Positions 22,293 through 24,654 of a stretch of 24,654 nucleotides of DNA are shown here, one piece after another. This DNA is from CAWDLX01 sp046728155 (GTDB lineage: Bacteria > Actinomycetota > Actinomycetes > Mycobacteriales > Micromonosporaceae). The DNA is taken from NCBI GenBank assembly GCA_046728155.1, contig JBKPDY010000002.1, forward strand, positions 1 through 24,654, given 5' to 3'. Below the pieces are notes generated by a model that searched no databases, was not told where the DNA came from, and worked only from the letters and a program-made list of their open reading frames with translations. Every line of letters begins with the position of its first letter. Positions within the stretch are counted from its first letter, which is position 1. The position numbers and the translations under genes are program-made.

Positions 22293-23621
22293 ATGATACG
22301 AGCCGCACTCCCGGCCGGCCGGGACGCCCGCCGTATCCTCATGGGGACGGTCTTCCTATCGGTCGGGACCGGCCTCACGCTCCCTTTCCTTCTCGTCTAC
22401 TTGACTCAGGTACGGGGACTGCCGGCCGCGCAAGTCGGCTTGCTCGTCGCGTGGACCGGCGCGATCGGCCTCGCGTTCTCGCCGCTCGCGGGCACTTTGA
22501 TCGACCGGCTGGGAGCGCGTCGAGTGACCCTCAGTCTCACCCTCGTCATGAGCGCCGGTACGGCGTCACTGGCCTTTGTGGACAGTCTCTGGACGGCGGT
22601 ATCGGCGTTGACGGCGACCGGCCTCTCGGGTGCGGCCCTCTGGGCCGCGGACGATACCATCCTGGCTTCGCTCGTGACGGAGTCCGAACGGCAGAAGACG
22701 TTCGGCTTCGCCTTCGCCTTGCTGAACTTCGGCTTCGGCGTCGGCGGCATGATCGCTAGTACGTTCGTCGATGTAACCCGGCCGGGGACCTTCCAGGTGC
22801 TCTACCTCGCCAACGCTGCTACTTTCCTCGTCCCGGCGGCGATCCTGTTGAGCCTGCCGCACGTCGGCCGGCCGTCCCCACCACAACTGTCCATATCGGA
22901 CTCAGCGCCAAAGGGTTCCGGACACGGCGGCTACGGCCGGGTACTCCGCGACCGGGCATTCGTCGCGTTCTTCTTGTTCGGGCTTGTTCTAGCGACCGTC
23001 GGGTACGCCCAGATCGAGGTCGGCTTCACGGCTTTCGCCACGGAGGTCGCGCGCGTCCCGCCTCGGGTCATCGCGTGGTCGTTCGCCGGCAACACGACTG
23101 TCATCGTGGTGTGCCAGCTCTTCGTCCTTCGCTGGCTCGACGGCCGTAGCCGAACCCGGGCCCTGGCCCTCGCTGGCGTGATGTTCGCCGTTGCGTGGAG
23201 CTCGCTGGGCTTGGCGGGAGTGGCCGGCGCTCATGCCCGACCGCAGGTAGCGGCTATCGCGGTGATCGCCTTCGGGGTCATCTTCGCCATTGGAGAGACC
23301 ATGATGACGCCGATCCTGCCAACCATCACGAACGCCCTTGCCCCGAATGATCTGCGCGGACGGTACAATGCCCTCGCGTCGATGATCTTCGGTCTCAGTG
23401 GCATCATCGGCCCGGCGACCGCGGGTCCGCTCATCGGCGGCGGGCACGGCGCACTGTGGCTCGAACTCGTCGTCGGGGGAAGTCTGGTAGCGGCCGCCAT
23501 GGCGCTTTGGCTCCGGCGCCGACTCACACCGGCGCAGGACGGTCGTGTGCCGGCGACGGTCGAGCCGACCGTGGGCTCTGTCGCGAGTTCTGAGCCGGTT
23601 ACGAATGCGGTCGCCGGGTAA
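22293..23621 (+). CDS. Major facilitator superfamily transporter
   Basis: This 442-residue protein has about twelve hydrophobic segments in two halves separated by a charged loop near 195-215 (RPSPPQLSISDSAPKGSGHGG). The loop between helices two and three reads GTLIDRLGARRVTL, matching the MFS A-motif G-x3-D-R-x-G-x-R. The relationship is to drug/multidrug efflux and uncharacterised MFS exporters, and the substrate cannot be inferred. The ATG at 22293 has no evident ribosome site, and CAGACT ends six bases before it, so a leaderless start is possible. It is monocistronic and convergent with the CMD-family gene, with only 18 bp between stops and no clear terminator. Confidence 0.9.
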   Translation: MIRAALPAGRDARRILMGTVFLSVGTGLTLPFLLVYLTQVRGLPAAQVGLLVAWTGAIGLAFSPLAGTLIDRLGARRVTLSLTLVMSAGTASLAFVDSLWTAVSALTATGLSGAALWAADDTILASLVTESERQKTFGFAFALLNFGFGVGGMIASTFVDVTRPGTFQVLYLANAATFLVPAAILLSLPHVGRPSPPQLSISDSAPKGSGHGGYGRVLRDRAFVAFFLFGLVLATVGYAQIEVGFTAFATEVARVPPRVIAWSFAGNTTVIVVCQLFVLRWLDGRSRTRALALAGVMFAVAWSSLGLAGVAGAHARPQVAAIAVIAFGVIFAIGETMMTPILPTITNALAPNDLRGRYNALASMIFGLSGIIGPATAGPLIGGGHGALWLELVVGGSLVAAAMALWLRRRLTPAQDGRVPATVEPTVGSVASSEPVTNAVAG

Positions 23622-23639
23622 GGTACGCAGCCGGATTTG

Positions 23640-24224
23640 TCAGGCGTCGGCTATCGGCCGGCCCACGGTCAACGCCTCGCGAAGATCCGTCTCGAGGGAC
23701 TCGGCGTAGGCGGCATCCGGCTGAACCCCTAGCGCCTCGAGAACCGTGCTGAAGAAGCACCGAGCCGCGGCGGCCAGCGCGACATCGACGATCTCCTCGT
23801 CGGATAGCCCCACGCGACGCAACGCCTCGACGTCGTCCTCAGTGATGTCAGCGCACTCGCCGGCTACTTTGTCGGCGAAGTCCATGACAGCCACGTCCAC
23901 CGGGTCGAGGCCGGCGTCGTGATGGTCGAGGACCGCATCGCGCACCTGCTCCGCGGCCAGAAATCGGTCACGCAGCACTTTGCCGTGGGCGAGCGCACAG
24001 TAGCTGGACCTGAGCCGGCGAGCCGCCGCAAGAGTGGCGAGCTCATACCGCCGAAGGTCCATGCTCTCCTTGATCGCTCCGTTGAGGTGCTGCCAGGCCC
24101 GGTATACCTCCGGTCGCCAAGCGAGCGCCTTCGTGTAGTTGGGGACGTATCCAAGACTCGCCCGATCCTTCTCGTACAGCTCGACGGCCTGAGGGCCGTC
24201 GGGGGAGAGCTGAACGTAGGCCAT
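23640..24224 (-). CDS. AhpD/carboxymuconolactone-decarboxylase-fold protein, single cysteine
   Basis: This 194-residue all-alpha protein matches the peroxidase-related AhpD-like family: RRYELATLAAARRLRSSYCALAHG in the core, then DFADKVAG and LSDEEIVDVALAAAARCFFSTVLEALG. The family redox motif is C-x2-C-x3-H with an upstream Glu. Here Glu61, Cys76 and His80 are present but the first cysteine is Ser73, so a standard CxxC disulfide cannot form. ATG 24224 was chosen because GGGAG lies five bases upstream and the conserved sequence starts there; the longer frame to 24329 adds residues without family features. Possible roles are one-Cys peroxide or lipid-hydroperoxide reduction, or a non-redox CMD-type function. 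Confidence 0.8.
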   Translation of the reverse strand: MAYVQLSPDGPQAVELYEKDRASLGYVPNYTKALAWRPEVYRAWQHLNGAIKESMDLRRYELATLAAARRLRSSYCALAHGKVLRDRFLAAEQVRDAVLDHHDAGLDPVDVAVMDFADKVAGECADITEDDVEALRRVGLSDEEIVDVALAAAARCFFSTVLEALGVQPDAAYAESLETDLREALTVGRPIADA

Positions 24225-24654
24225 GATGGCTCCCGTCGACGAATGGATTGCTGCACCACTGTCTCGTGCCGGCACCGCAAGCGATGATCGGCCACCTGGA
24301 TTGTCCGACGTCAGGCCGGATAGTGGCATGAGCTGTCTCGACCCGGACAGCGGGAACGGACGCTAGCGGCGGCGACTTGCTCGCGCTCCCCCGCCGTGTG
24401 GTCGTGAAGATCGTCGTCCACGCACGACACGTGACGACCCGGAGCCTGTTGCAGTATCGCGAATGGTGCGTCCCGGTGGGCCGTTCCGAGATCGACGCCC
24501 GGAGCTAGGTGACGGAGGTGTTGTCTCTCATATCCTGGGATAGGCCGGGTTGAAGATCGCTGTTCCGACACGAGAAACGACGCGTGGTGGCGTTTCTGAT
24601 GCTCTTACAGCGATCATGCGATCGATTCCCAGTATGTGGATATGATGCCGGCAG
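24225..24654. other. Region without a recognisable gene; two inverted repeats
   Basis: No ORF here has convincing coding character. A minus-strand frame at 24311-24571 (86 codons) lacks a ribosome site and recognisable motifs. Two inverted repeats are visible. TATCC-TG-GGATA lies at 24531-24542, with CATATCC at 24529-24535 complementary to a GGATATG near 24639. AGAAACG (24573-24579) is paired with CGTTTCT (24591-24597) around an 11-nt loop. They may belong to a gene beyond the right edge. Confidence 0.5.

Noticed and set aside
24311..24571. 86-codon minus-strand ORF upstream of the CMD gene
   Set aside because: No ribosome site, no recognisable motif and mixed composition. It is probably chance.

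Overview
The window is high-GC DNA with many GTG starts, short overlapping operons and actinobacterial hallmark genes: crgA, an EtfD-type Fe-S reductase, a c-di-AMP riboswitch in front of an NlpC/P60 hydrolase, and an LppU-like protein. It most likely comes from an actinomycete. Family Micromonosporaceae is my best guess from the overall gene style and the dispersed intergenic repeat; it is not proven by the sequence.

Layout. 1-301 is a tandem block of a ~131-bp GC-rich repeat, and a diverged copy lies at about 11249-11336. Next come crgA (419-706), etfD (826-3078, behind a promoter-overlapping inverted repeat) and two overlapping CNNM/CorC-type membrane proteins (to 5524). 5525-5990 holds a 10-bp inverted repeat, a promoter and a ydaO/yuaA c-di-AMP riboswitch controlling the secreted NlpC/P60 hydrolase (5991-6989). 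A CBS-pair protein (7477-7088, minus strand) diverges from a three-gene plus-strand operon (7610-10087): a LicC-like cytidylyltransferase, an sn-glycerol-1-phosphate-dehydrogenase-like enzyme and a CDP-alcohol phosphotransferase. A GT4 glycosyltransferase converges on this operon from the minus strand.

The second half holds an Fpg/Nei-family glycosylase (11359-12213); a 337-bp intergenic region with two tandem 15-bp palindromes in a degenerate ~26-27-bp periodic array; a polyprenyl-phosphate sugar transferase for exopolysaccharide (12551-14122); an ABC ATPase/permease pair (14267-16695); a branched-chain 2-oxoacid dehydrogenase operon E1alpha-E1beta-E2 (16977-20595); a 45-aa basic protein (20693-20830) followed by a very strong hairpin; an LppU-like membrane protein with 24-residue Gly/Gln repeats (20947-22188); an MFS transporter (22293-23621); and a convergent AhpD/CMD-like protein (24224-23640). 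24225-24654 has no convincing gene.

Functional threads. EtfD (electrons from acyl-CoA dehydrogenation to menaquinone) and the BCKDH operon both serve catabolism of fatty or branched-chain acids. CrgA, NlpC/P60, the sugar transferase, the GT4 enzyme and the LppU-like protein concern the cell envelope and division. The most unusual set is the G1P-dehydrogenase/cytidylyltransferase/CDP-alcohol-transferase cassette, which as arranged could make and use a CDP-activated polyol, possibly CDP-1-glycerol. The best non-coding candidates are the palindrome array upstream of the sugar transferase and the dispersed repeat family. No tRNA, rRNA, CRISPR array, transposase or integrase was seen.
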